DNA from: Planctomycetota bacterium
GTDB lineage: Bacteria > Planctomycetota > Planctomycetia > Pirellulales > Lacipirellulaceae
DNA length: 8,034 bases
Assembly (NCBI GenBank): GCA_013151315.1
Contig: JAADIN010000211.1
Coordinates: 1 to 8,034 of the forward strand
Direction of reading: 5' to 3'
Part shown: piece by piece, positions 1 through 6,669 of the stretch
Layout: the number at the start of each line of letters is the position of its first letter
Position numbering within the stretch: the first letter of the stretch is position 1
Position numbers and translations under genes: made by a program
Notes under the pieces: generated by a model
Database searches by the model: none
Told to the model about the DNA's origin: nothing
Seen by the model: the letters and a program-made list of their open reading frames with translations, nothing else

Positions 1-1122
1 GGCGACACGGCCACGACCAATACAGCGTTCGATCCGCCTGCAACAGGAACTGTGGCTTTTTGGATGCAGTCGTCTGGCACCCCTGTCGTTCGCCAAAGAA
101 TCTTTGGCGTCAACGGCAACTGGGAAGCACGACTCGAAACCACCGGAAAGATTTCGTTCGACCTAGGCGCCTCGCCCTATGTTGGAAACGAACCTTTTGC
201 GACGGACGTGGTCGATGGCCAGGACCGTTGGTATCACATTGTGGCAGCATTTAACGAGAGCGACGACTCCTACGCAGTTTATGTCGATGGAGAGTTGCAA
301 GCGAGCGGAACAAGCCCCGTCAACCTAGTGACTCAATCGCCGGGAATACTTACGTTTGGAACTCGAACTGGCAGTGGCGAAAACTGGGAAGGCTCGCTCC
401 GCGATTTTCGCATTTACGATCGTTGGCTTACGAAGGATGAAATCAGCGACCTTAGTGGCTTGGCCGGCTATTGGAAACTCGACGAAACGAGCGGCACATT
501 AGCAGTCGACTCTTCGCCAAACGGCAACGACGGCACCTACACGGGCGGGGTGCTTCTCAACCAGAGTGGCCAAGTGGACCAGGCTGCTGACTTCGACGGC
601 ACGGATGGCTACGTCAGCGTGGCGGACGACACATCGCTGCAAATGGATGCTGTCTTTTCCGTGTCGGCATGGATTCGAGCCGATGAATCAACCAACGTCA
701 ACCAGATGATTCTCAATAAGGAAGGCGAATACGAAATCGCAATTTTCCCAGGCGGCGAAATCCGTTGGGCCGTCATGAATACCGACCCCGGCTGGGCGTG
801 GCACGCGACAGGGCACGTTATCACGGTCGGCAAATGGACGCACGTTGCAATGACTTATGACAACGGAACGGTCAACACGTATGCCAATGGCATGCTCGTT
901 GACACTTACAATGGTTCGGGCGTGGTGGGCGACCAGTATCCTTCGCTCAACGAACTTCGCATTGGAGGACGATCGAACAATCCACCTGGGAAGTATTTTG
1001 ATGGACTGATTGATGATGTGCGAGTGTTTAGTCGCGTGATGTGCCCTGAGGAAGTCTTTGGTCAATACAAAGGGGGCCGGCCCGCCGGTATTCGTATTCT
1101 CCAATGGGTCGAGGTGCGATAG
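1..1122 (+). CDS. LamG/jellyroll-repeat protein, 3' part (5' end outside window)
   Basis: The frame is open from the first base, so the gene starts upstream; 373 residues are visible. Two concanavalin A-like LamG units can be seen. The first covers about residues 16-150, with WYHIVAAF, YVDGELQASG and LRDFRIYDRWLT. The second covers about 156-360, starting at GYWKLDETSGT and containing ADFDGTDGYVSV, FSVSAWIRA, WTHVAMTYDNG and FDGLIDDVRVFSR. The order of strands (hydrophobic Trp strand, 'W.H.a..yd', 'y.dG', 'iddvriy.r.l') is the usual LamG pattern. Such domains bind carbohydrate or protein on exported proteins, so an extracellular or surface location is expected, although the signal region is not visible. 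A short tail, GIRILQWVEVR, follows the last LamG strand. The gene ends 2 nt before the preferred acyltransferase start, which suggests an operon. The specific ligand cannot be named. Confidence 0.88.
   Translation, partial: GDTATTNTAFDPPATGTVAFWMQSSGTPVVRQRIFGVNGNWEARLETTGKISFDLGASPYVGNEPFATDVVDGQDRWYHIVAAFNESDDSYAVYVDGELQASGTSPVNLVTQSPGILTFGTRTGSGENWEGSLRDFRIYDRWLTKDEISDLSGLAGYWKLDETSGTLAVDSSPNGNDGTYTGGVLLNQSGQVDQAADFDGTDGYVSVADDTSLQMDAVFSVSAWIRADESTNVNQMILNKEGEYEIAIFPGGEIRWAVMNTDPGWAWHATGHVITVGKWTHVAMTYDNGTVNTYANGMLVDTYNGSGVVGDQYPSLNELRIGGRSNNPPGKYFDGLIDDVRVFSRVMCPEEVFGQYKGGRPAGIRILQWVEVR
1111..1116 (+). promoter_or_regulatory. Ribosome binding site that decides the acyltransferase start
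   Basis: GAGGTG lies 8 nt before ATG 1125 and within the last codons of the LamG gene. The alternative in-frame ATG at 1104 lies before this site and has no comparable purine-rich stretch, so 1125 is the better start. Because the site is inside the upstream coding sequence and the stop codon (1120-1122) lies between site and start, the two genes are probably translationally coupled. Confidence 0.6.
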
Positions 1123-1124
1123 CC

Positions 1125-2651
1125 ATGGAGCGGAACCCGGCCTCCCCGACGCTTGCGGTTTTGCCACTCCTCACCGCAGCCCTGCTTTGCGCAAGCCTTA
1201 CCACCCAGTGGGGCGCGGAACTCTGCTATGTCGCACTCGTGCCGTTTGCCTATGCCTTGAGGGCATCCGCCCTACCTCGGGCCACCTACGCTGCCGCTTA
1301 TCTCGCCGGACTGGCAGTCCATTTAGTGGGCATGTCTTGGGTGCTGGACTGCTACCGATATGAAAATGCAGTCGGGCCTTATGCGGTGCAATGGTTCTGG
1401 ATCGGAACCTGGGGTGGAGCCCTGTTCGTCGCTGCGTTTGCACTGGGGCGAGTTCTTGCAGCGCGTTCGCGCTTGCCGATGACGGTGCTTCTGCCCTTGC
1501 TTTGGGTAACCTATGAGTTCATTCGCCACGAGATGGCCGAACTCATTACGGGAACAGGTTTTCCATGGTTAAAACTGGGGACCGCGCTCCTCGATAGCCG
1601 CTATCTCGTGCAGATTGCCGATCTGGGCGGAGAGTACCTGCTCTCTTTCCTGGTTGCAATGGTTAGCGGAACTCTCGTCGACTTGTTCCTCGCGTTGTCG
1701 CCAAATCGAATGGAAAAATTTTGGCCAGCCCCCGTCTCGTGCCTCGTCTTGTGCCTCGTGATGATTGCCTCGACCGGATATGGCTATTGGCGAGTTCATC
1801 AGCCTTCAGGTAACGAAGGGCCAACGGTCGTCTTGATGGGCGAGCTCGATCTGCCGCCCCTCCTGCCCCCGGAACGTTTGCGAGAAGCGACAGGGACTCG
1901 GCATGCCGATCTCTTGCTGTGGCCTGAGTTGGCGTATCACCATACGATACGCGATGCGTCAATAAAAAGTTCAGCCCGTTGCCACTTAACGCACTCTGCT
2001 AAAGAGTTGGGTTGCACGCTGGTCATCGGCTGCAAAAGGATCCAAGGAGCAAACAGCTACAATTCCCTCGCCTGTGCAGACTCTACGGAAGGGTTTCAGG
2101 GCTGCTACGACAAAATCAACTTGGTGCCTGGTGCTGAGGCCCCGATGCGCGGCACCGAGTTGTTTGATGCCAGCAATTTTTCGTACCAGCGAGGCCAAGA
2201 CTTGCGAGTTTTTCGCTTACCAACCAAGACCGGCGTCTACCGTTTTGCTCCAGCCATCTGCTACGACCTCTGCTTTGGGCAACATTTCCGGAAGAGCCAG
2301 ACTCAGGATATCGATTTCCTTGTGCAGTGCGGAGCGGAAGGGCAAGACAAGTCGGACGAAGTGGCTCGGTGGATGCTGCGTTACGCCCGATTGCGAGCGA
2401 TCGAGAACCGTCGCTCGCTAGTACGCAACGCGACCTTCGGGTACTCGGCGTTAATCGACGGCAACGGAGTCGTCCAAGTGGCTTTGACGACTGATCCGAT
2501 TACCTCGCCAACTTGGCTTGGTGCGGTGCCGATCGATACCCGCTGGAGTTTTTACGCCTACTGGGGCGATTGGATTGCTTATGTTGCCTGCTTTGCAACT
2601 ATGGGCTTGGCGCTCACTCGATTTCGGGCTAAGCCGCAAGCGGCTGGCTGA
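1125..2651 (+). CDS. lnt: Apolipoprotein N-acyltransferase-like membrane protein
   Basis: This is a 508-residue protein, the usual size for Lnt. Lnt moves an acyl chain from a phospholipid to the N-terminal Cys of diacylated lipoproteins in the cytoplasmic membrane. The N-terminal part has about seven hydrophobic segments (near 10-28, 33-47, 54-74, 88-110, 119-134, 168-192 and 202-222), with the Lnt-like GTGFPWLKLG at 143-152. A nitrilase-fold domain follows at about 233-475, and one more membrane segment lies at the C-terminus. The nitrilase triad is readable: Glu268 in LLLWPE, Lys330 in CYDKINLVP and Cys379 in PAICYD. The second glutamate of E. coli Lnt (E343) corresponds to Glu338. Unusual points are LVPGAE where LVPFGE is common, Asp381 where E. 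coli has Glu389, no Trp in 231-260 where E. coli Trp237 would fall, and QCGAEGQDK in place of the usual ND.WFG stretch. The family is secure; true Lnt activity is likely but not certain. The last codons come from a repeat element. Confidence 0.82.
   Translation: MERNPASPTLAVLPLLTAALLCASLTTQWGAELCYVALVPFAYALRASALPRATYAAAYLAGLAVHLVGMSWVLDCYRYENAVGPYAVQWFWIGTWGGALFVAAFALGRVLAARSRLPMTVLLPLLWVTYEFIRHEMAELITGTGFPWLKLGTALLDSRYLVQIADLGGEYLLSFLVAMVSGTLVDLFLALSPNRMEKFWPAPVSCLVLCLVMIASTGYGYWRVHQPSGNEGPTVVLMGELDLPPLLPPERLREATGTRHADLLLWPELAYHHTIRDASIKSSARCHLTHSAKELGCTLVIGCKRIQGANSYNSLACADSTEGFQGCYDKINLVPGAEAPMRGTELFDASNFSYQRGQDLRVFRLPTKTGVYRFAPAICYDLCFGQHFRKSQTQDIDFLVQCGAEGQDKSDEVARWMLRYARLRAIENRRSLVRNATFGYSALIDGNGVVQVALTTDPITSPTWLGAVPIDTRWSFYAYWGDWIAYVACFATMGLALTRFRAKPQAAG
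2628..2645. repeat. Palindromic REP-like element at the end of the acyltransferase gene
   Basis: The 16-mer GCTAAGCCGCAAGCGG (2628-2643) is identical to the left arm of the palindrome at 6665-6696. Here it is a half-copy with its own small hairpin, AGCCGC-AA-GCGGCT (2632-2645). It is translated as AKPQAA just before the acyltransferase stop codon. It sits between two convergent genes, where it could also mark transcript ends, but no T-run follows on either strand. Confidence 0.6.
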
Positions 2652-2661
2652 GTAGCACCGC

Positions 2662-3015
2662 TTAGAACGGATGCCCGCCGGACTTGCCTCCGCCAAGATG
2701 ACCTAGCACACGCTTCGTTGTGGGATTGAGCGTGTAGGCTACGCCACTCACCGGGCAGGTAGGGATGCCCTCAGGAAATACATCGGGCGTGTTGAGATCG
2801 CTTAGATCGTCGGGGAGTGCCCCGTTCCTGACGGCGTAGATTTCTACCGCCGCGTTAATCTGCGCACGATGATGAAAACAGGTTTTTTCTTTGGCTGTGG
2901 CGGAAGATTCAGACACGCGCGGGAGAATGACCGTTGCCAAGAATCCAAGAATGGTGACCACTGCCAATAATTCTAGTAGGGAGAAAGCGGGGCGTTTTGC
3001 AGTGGTGCAAGTCAC
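2662..3015 (-). CDS. GspG-like type II pseudopilin, minus strand
   Basis: This 117-residue protein starts with GTG. It has a class III (prepilin) signal: the basic leader TTAKRPA, predicted cleavage between Ala10 and Phe11, Glu15 at mature position +5, then the hydrophobic helix of FSLLELLAVVTILG onward to about residue 32. The soluble part is much shorter than in typical GspG (about 140 residues in all). It has Cys46 and Cys87, FPEGIPTCPV at 80-89 and YTLNPTTKRVLGH at 94-106, then a Gly/His-rich tail. Pseudopilins of this type are cleaved and methylated by a GspO/PilD peptidase and polymerise into a periplasmic pseudopilus. It is a paralogue of the forward pseudopilins at 6715 and 7184; helix and C-terminal block are nearly the same as in the latter. 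It converges on the acyltransferase with 10 nt between stops and diverges from the ATPase cluster, so it is probably a separate transcript. Confidence 0.87.
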   Translation of the reverse strand: MTCTTAKRPAFSLLELLAVVTILGFLATVILPRVSESSATAKEKTCFHHRAQINAAVEIYAVRNGALPDDLSDLNTPDVFPEGIPTCPVSGVAYTLNPTTKRVLGHLGGGKSGGHPF

Positions 3016-3021
3016 GGACGG

Positions 3022-3027
3022 TCCTCT
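3022..3027 (-). promoter_or_regulatory. Ribosome binding site supporting a GTG start
   Basis: Read on the minus strand, AGAGGA lies 6 nt before GTG 3015-3013. This supports the GTG as the true start of the minus-strand pseudopilin and gives a normal 10-residue prepilin leader. Confidence 0.6.
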
Positions 3028-3233
3028 GAGGCGAGTAGTTGGAGTGCTTTTATTGCAAAAGGCGCACTTCGGTTACAGGCAAATGTAGCTTGCCGATGCA
3101 GTGGATGGTCCTTTTCTTGTGGGTTGCCAAGCCTTTAGGTTCGGTTGGTAGCGAATATCCGGATTGCACGTCCTGGCCACGCATCGTGTTGACTAGATGC
3201 CACAGCAAGCTAGGGTTGCAAGGCTTTACATAA

Positions 3234-3289
3234 GTAAAGAAGTCGCTAGTCGCAAGTTGCATAGTGTGTACGTGCGACCGACTTCTTAC
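3234..3289. repeat. Long imperfect inverted repeat upstream of the receiver-like gene
   Basis: The left arm is GTAAAGAAGTCG (3234-3245), then CTA, then GTCGCA (3249-3254). The right arm is TGCGAC (3273-3278) followed directly by CGACTTCTTAC (3279-3289). The arms pair over 17 bp, with one single-base bulge, one 3-nt bulge and an 18-nt loop. It ends 23 nt before the receiver-like start codon. It could be a 5' leader structure, an operator or a small mobile palindrome. Confidence 0.6.
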
Positions 3290-3312
3290 ACCTAACACCC
3301 AACGACTGAAAA

Positions 3313-3702
3313 ATGACCCCAGAAGACGCCACCATTCTGCTGATTGAAGAGGAGCCCACGCTGCTCGAAATCACCGCATTTCGCCTGGAATTGCTTGGTT
3401 ACCACCTCGTCAAGCGAGAGACAGCGGATGAAGCTGCCCAGTGGCTCAAAGAACAACTGCCCAACCTGATCGCAGTCGGCCACGTTGCCGAAATGGAGTC
3501 GATCGAGTTTCTCAACCATTTAAGTAACGACCCTCGCACCAGCGAGATACCCATCATTTACCTTTCCTCAGGCACCGATTTGGAAGAAGTCCAGCGAGCT
3601 TACAATGCCGGGGCCGACGAATTTCTCGTCACGCCCTTTGACCCGTTGGTCCTGGAGAAAAAGGTGGATGGATTATTGACAGCGGCAAGCAATAGCGATT
3701 AG
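3313..3702 (+). CDS. Receiver-like (CheY-fold) protein lacking phosphorylation residues
   Basis: A stand-alone 129-residue protein of CheY size and pattern: strand 1 ILLIEEEP (8-15), helix 1 to GY at 30, strand 3 PNLIAVG (50-56), strand 4 IPIIYLSS (79-86), helix 4 RAYNAGADEF (95-104) and strand 5 LVTPFDP (105-111). The fold looks intact but the active site does not. The usual Asp-Asp pair is Glu12-Glu13, the phosphoacceptor Asp is Gly56, the Thr/Ser position is kept as Ser85, and the conserved Lys before Pro is Thr107. It should therefore not accept phosphate from a histidine kinase and may act as a pseudoreceiver through protein contact. It lies 53 nt before the ATPase gene on the same strand, so a role with the assembly motor is inferred. 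No good Shine-Dalgarno precedes ATG 3313. There is no output domain. Confidence 0.85.
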   Translation: MTPEDATILLIEEEPTLLEITAFRLELLGYHLVKRETADEAAQWLKEQLPNLIAVGHVAEMESIEFLNHLSNDPRTSEIPIIYLSSGTDLEEVQRAYNAGADEFLVTPFDPLVLEKKVDGLLTAASNSD

Positions 3703-3721
3703 CCGCTAGCCGCGGTTTTTT
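3701..3721 (+). terminator. Possible weak intrinsic terminator or attenuator
   Basis: AGCCGC (3701-3706), loop TAGCC and GCGGTT (3712-3717) can form a 6-bp stem that includes one G-U pair, and six T residues run through 3716-3721. It begins inside the stop codon of the receiver-like gene and lies before the ATPase gene. It may separate or attenuate the two. The stem is short, and the sequence also resembles the AGCCGC repeat family of this window. Confidence 0.35.
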
Positions 3722-3755
3722 AGCAATAACAGAATATAAACACGAGCACCAACTT

Positions 3756-5444
3756 ATGGCCCGCCTTGGCGACATCCTGGTTCGAAACGATTGGATTACC
3801 GAAGGGCAACTCCAAAGCGCTTTGAATGCGCAAGGGTCTGAGCGCGGACGGCTCGGTACGATCCTTGTTCGCCGTGGACTCATCACCAACGATCAACTCG
3901 GGGAAGCACTCTCGGAGCAATACAGCGTCCCCTATTTGGAAGTGGTGCCTGAAAGTATCAATCCGCAGGTCGTACGGCTTTTGCCTGAAGAGTTGGCTCG
4001 TAAGTGTCAGGCGGTGCCCGTCAGTATCACGGGGCGAAGTTTGCAGTTGGCTATGGTCGCGCCCGACGACATGGACACGATCTGCGAAGCAGAACTCATC
4101 ACCGGCTACCAAGTCGAACCCGTGGTGGCGATGCAAGGGGGCATCGAAGCAGCCTTGGATCGTGGATTTGACGAACGTGTGGTCGCACGCCAAACGATTG
4201 TCGACATGAAGATGGCCGATCTCGAAGCTGCGGAAGAGCTCATTGGAGAAGAGCTCGACGAAGAGGTCGAGCAAGAAGAAGACCAAGCACCGGTTGTTCG
4301 ACTCGTGCGGGCCATTCTGCTCGGCGCGATCAACGCCGGCACGAGCGACATTCACCTCGAACCCCACCATCCAGAAATGCGTGTGCGGTATCGGGTCGAT
4401 GGGCAATTGCAAGCGGTCATGACGATACCGAAGCACACTGAAGAGGCAGTGGTTGCACGTATCAAGGTCATGGCCGACATGGATACCACAGAAAACCGAC
4501 GGCCTCAGGATGGACAGCTAAGCATCGAAGAGGCCGGCAGTCGGGTCAACTTCCGCGTGAGTACGATCCCTACCGTCGGAGGCGAAAAAGTCGTCATGCG
4601 ACTCTTGGACGAAGGGAATCGGATTTTCTCCCTCGATCAGCTAGGCCTTAGCGATCGGGATATGAAAAAAATCCAAGGACTCATCGACAAGCCGCACGGC
4701 ATGATTGTTGTCACCGGCCCGACCGGCTCAGGCAAAAGTACCACCATGTACGCGATCCTCGGCAAGCTCAACTCGGTGAGCCGAAATATTGTCACGGTCG
4801 AAGATCCTGTCGAATACCGAATCCCGGGGATCAACCAGGTGGCGTCGGATAACGAGCATGGCCTCGGTTTTGCGAATGCCCTGAAGTACATCATGCGACA
4901 AGATCCCGACGTCATCATGTTGGGTGAAATTCGCGACCATGAAACGGCAACGACCGCCGTCCAGGCGGCCTTGACGGGGCACCTGCTCATTAGCACTTTG
5001 CACACCAACGATGCGATCGGTGCCATTGCACGCCTGGGCGATCTGGGAATCGACTGTTTCAAAACCGGCGGATCCTTACTAGGAGCGATCGCTCAGCGTT
5101 TACTAAGGTCCATTTGCCCCCATTGCAAAGAACCTGTCGAGCGGAACGATAATTTTCTCAATATCCTCCCGCACAACGTCGAGATTCCCGACGACACCGT
5201 GTTCTACGCTGGACGTGGCTGCAAGAAATGTCTGGGAACCGGATACTTGGGAAGAATTCCCATTTATGAAGTGCTCGTGATTACGCCTGGAATGGCGCAA
5301 GCGATCGAAAAAGGCCTTCCCTCAACCAAGCTGCGAGAGCTGGCCATCGAGGAAGGATTAGTCGAGCTTGCCTCCGCAGGCATCGAGCAAGTCCTCGCCG
5401 GCAGAACCACCGTCGAAGAAGTGTTTTATAAAGTGTCAGGATAA
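3756..5444 (+). CDS. gspE: Type II secretion / type IV pilus assembly ATPase with MshEN domain (GspE/PilB family)
   Basis: This 562-residue cytoplasmic hexameric ATPase powers pseudopilus assembly. The N-terminal MshEN (T2SSE_N) domain covers about 1-150, with two tandem 24-residue motifs at 3-26 (RLGDILVRN...) and 32-55 (RLGTILVRRG...). An acidic linker follows (about 160-176). The motor core has SDIHLEP and RVDG of the N2 domain, Walker A GPTGSGKST at 321-329 (Lys327), the Asp box VEDPVEY at 348-354, Walker B VIMLGEIRD at 386-394 (Glu391) and the His box LTGHLLISTLHTND at 406-419. A zinc-binding tetracysteine is present (C454, C457, C489, C492), as in most GspE/PilB proteins. Every catalytic element looks intact. 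ATG 3756 is chosen because the first MshEN motif begins at residue 3; no strong Shine-Dalgarno is seen. GspF-type and pseudopilin genes follow. Whether the machine is strictly T2SS or a T4P-like relative cannot be settled from this window. Confidence 0.95.
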   Translation: MARLGDILVRNDWITEGQLQSALNAQGSERGRLGTILVRRGLITNDQLGEALSEQYSVPYLEVVPESINPQVVRLLPEELARKCQAVPVSITGRSLQLAMVAPDDMDTICEAELITGYQVEPVVAMQGGIEAALDRGFDERVVARQTIVDMKMADLEAAEELIGEELDEEVEQEEDQAPVVRLVRAILLGAINAGTSDIHLEPHHPEMRVRYRVDGQLQAVMTIPKHTEEAVVARIKVMADMDTTENRRPQDGQLSIEEAGSRVNFRVSTIPTVGGEKVVMRLLDEGNRIFSLDQLGLSDRDMKKIQGLIDKPHGMIVVTGPTGSGKSTTMYAILGKLNSVSRNIVTVEDPVEYRIPGINQVASDNEHGLGFANALKYIMRQDPDVIMLGEIRDHETATTAVQAALTGHLLISTLHTNDAIGAIARLGDLGIDCFKTGGSLLGAIAQRLLRSICPHCKEPVERNDNFLNILPHNVEIPDDTVFYAGRGCKKCLGTGYLGRIPIYEVLVITPGMAQAIEKGLPSTKLRELAIEEGLVELASAGIEQVLAGRTTVEEVFYKVSG

Positions 5445-5505
5445 AAGTCGTTAGGCATTTGTCGTTAGGCGTAAGTCACTAGCCCCCAGCCCCCAACTCC
5501 TTCCC
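5445..5505. repeat. Short tandem repeat in the ATPase-platform gap
   Basis: GTCGTTAGGC occurs at 5448-5457 and again at 5461-5470, followed by the related GTAAGTCACTAG. The rest of this 61-bp gap is C-rich. It gives no Shine-Dalgarno for the following ATG and no clear terminator, so the ATPase and platform genes are probably still co-transcribed. Confidence 0.6.
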
Positions 5506-6669
5506 ATGGCTCGTAGAAAACGATTTTCGACTGCTGGCGCAACAAGCGCCGCCGTTACGGCTTCGCCCCAAGGCGAGGGGTTGCGCGGTTTGTGGGAGCA
5601 ACTTTCGAAGCCGCGCAAGACCAACGACCATCTCAAGCCCGACGAGCTGACCCACATCCTGAGCACCTTGGCCACGCTGGTCGACAACGGCGTCTCGCTT
5701 CCCAAGGCGCTCATGACCCTAGCCAAAGAAGACTCGCTCTCAAGGCATCGAGAGGTTTTGGAGACGATCCGTCGCAAGGTGGAATCAGGCGTTGCATTTA
5801 GCACCGCAATCAGTCAGTTCCCGCACATGTGCAATAAACTCACCGTCAACCAAATCCGGCTCGGCGAACGCTCAGGAACCCTGGCGGAAACCCTGAAAAA
5901 ACTTTCCGAGACTCGAAACAAAACAGCAGAGCTGAAGAAAGATGTTATCAAACAACTCTCCTACCCGGCACTGCTAATCTTCGTTGGTAGCGGGCTCATT
6001 ACTTTCTTACTCATTTATGTCGTGCCCGTATTTCAAGAGACCTACGACGACGCGGGGGTGCCACTCCCGTTTATCACGAGGTTGCTCATTGGGGTAGGTG
6101 CTTTTGCGCAAGCATACGGCCTATACATTGCAGGAACGATCGTCTTGACCGCAGCTACGATCAAGCAGCTCCGCAAGCGTGACGACCTTGCTTTGCGCAT
6201 GGACCGTGCTTTGCTACGCGTGCCAGGGCTTGGCCCCTGGCTACGCGATATGGCGGTGCTCCAATTGATGGAAGTGCTTCAGAATCTCATGGAAGCCGGA
6301 TACACCTTGGCCGAGGCATTGCGCGAGACGGCCGATTCGGTCGGCAATCGGGCCGTCAAGAAGGGGGTCGCCGATCTTCAGTCGGCAGTCCAACGAGGGG
6401 AGAAATTTAGCCGCGAGATGGAACGCCACGAGGATATGTTTCCTCCGCTTGTCAATCAATTGGTGATCGTGGGAGAAAGTACTGGCCAACTCACCCGAGC
6501 GACGAACGATATATGCGAGTACCTGCGCAAAGAAATCGAACGAAAAACCAACCTTATGGTCGGAGTGCTTGAGCCGATTTTGACCATAAGTCTTGCCGCA
6601 GCGATTGGCGTGGTTCTCCTGGCAATTTACTTGCCGATGTTCGACATGGTCAGCACCGTCAGCGGCTAA
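5506..6669 (+). CDS. gspF: Inner-membrane platform protein, GspF/PilC family
   Basis: A 387-residue polytopic membrane protein, the platform that couples the ATPase to pseudopilin addition. Two T2SF domains are visible. The first (about 45-170) has LVDNGVSLPKAL and RLGERSGTLAETL. The second (about 247-380) has LMEAGYTLAEAL and IVGESTGQL. Membrane segments lie near 155-176, 190-218 and 353-378, the last beginning EPILTISLAAAIGVVLL. The length is close to the usual 400 residues, but the N-terminal 45 residues are basic and Ala/Ser-rich and lack the common 'Y.A.d..G' opening of the family. It follows the ATPase after 61 bp. The stop codon TAA lies inside a 32-bp palindrome. The start ATG has no recognisable Shine-Dalgarno; it is chosen as the longest ATG start leaving a normal-size protein. 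Confidence 0.94.
   Translation: MARRKRFSTAGATSAAVTASPQGEGLRGLWEQLSKPRKTNDHLKPDELTHILSTLATLVDNGVSLPKALMTLAKEDSLSRHREVLETIRRKVESGVAFSTAISQFPHMCNKLTVNQIRLGERSGTLAETLKKLSETRNKTAELKKDVIKQLSYPALLIFVGSGLITFLLIYVVPVFQETYDDAGVPLPFITRLLIGVGAFAQAYGLYIAGTIVLTAATIKQLRKRDDLALRMDRALLRVPGLGPWLRDMAVLQLMEVLQNLMEAGYTLAEALRETADSVGNRAVKKGVADLQSAVQRGEKFSREMERHEDMFPPLVNQLVIVGESTGQLTRATNDICEYLRKEIERKTNLMVGVLEPILTISLAAAIGVVLLAIYLPMFDMVSTVSG

Larger units (their letters stand above)
3016..3312. other. Divergent intergenic region between pseudopilin and ATPase cluster
   Basis: This 297-bp stretch has no convincing gene. It should carry the promoters for the minus-strand pseudopilin and for the forward receiver-ATPase cluster, but no clear -35/-10 pair stands out on either strand. 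What can be seen is the pseudopilin's ribosome binding site (3022-3027), two similar GGGTTGC-type blocks (3121-3137 and 3213-3228), and a long imperfect inverted repeat (3234-3289). Confidence 0.55.

Noticed and set aside
1104..1124. Earlier ATG for the acyltransferase gene
   Set aside because: It would overlap the LamG gene by 19 nt and precede the GAGGTG site that fits ATG 1125.
688..1167. Minus-strand open frame opposite the LamG gene
   Set aside because: It lies fully against conserved LamG codons, crosses the LamG-acyltransferase junction and shows no recognisable domain.
2646..2661. Bidirectional terminator between the convergent genes
   Set aside because: The nearby AGCCGC hairpin has no T-run on either strand, so it is reported only as a repeat.
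3039..3233. Small open frames in the divergent intergenic region
   Set aside because: Their products have no domain, signal or ribosome binding site, and overlapping frames on both strands look equally open.
3720..4436. Long minus-strand open frame (238 codons) opposite the ATPase gene
   Set aside because: It is antisense to the conserved N-terminal half of the ATPase, has no family resemblance and reads like a shadow of its codon pattern.
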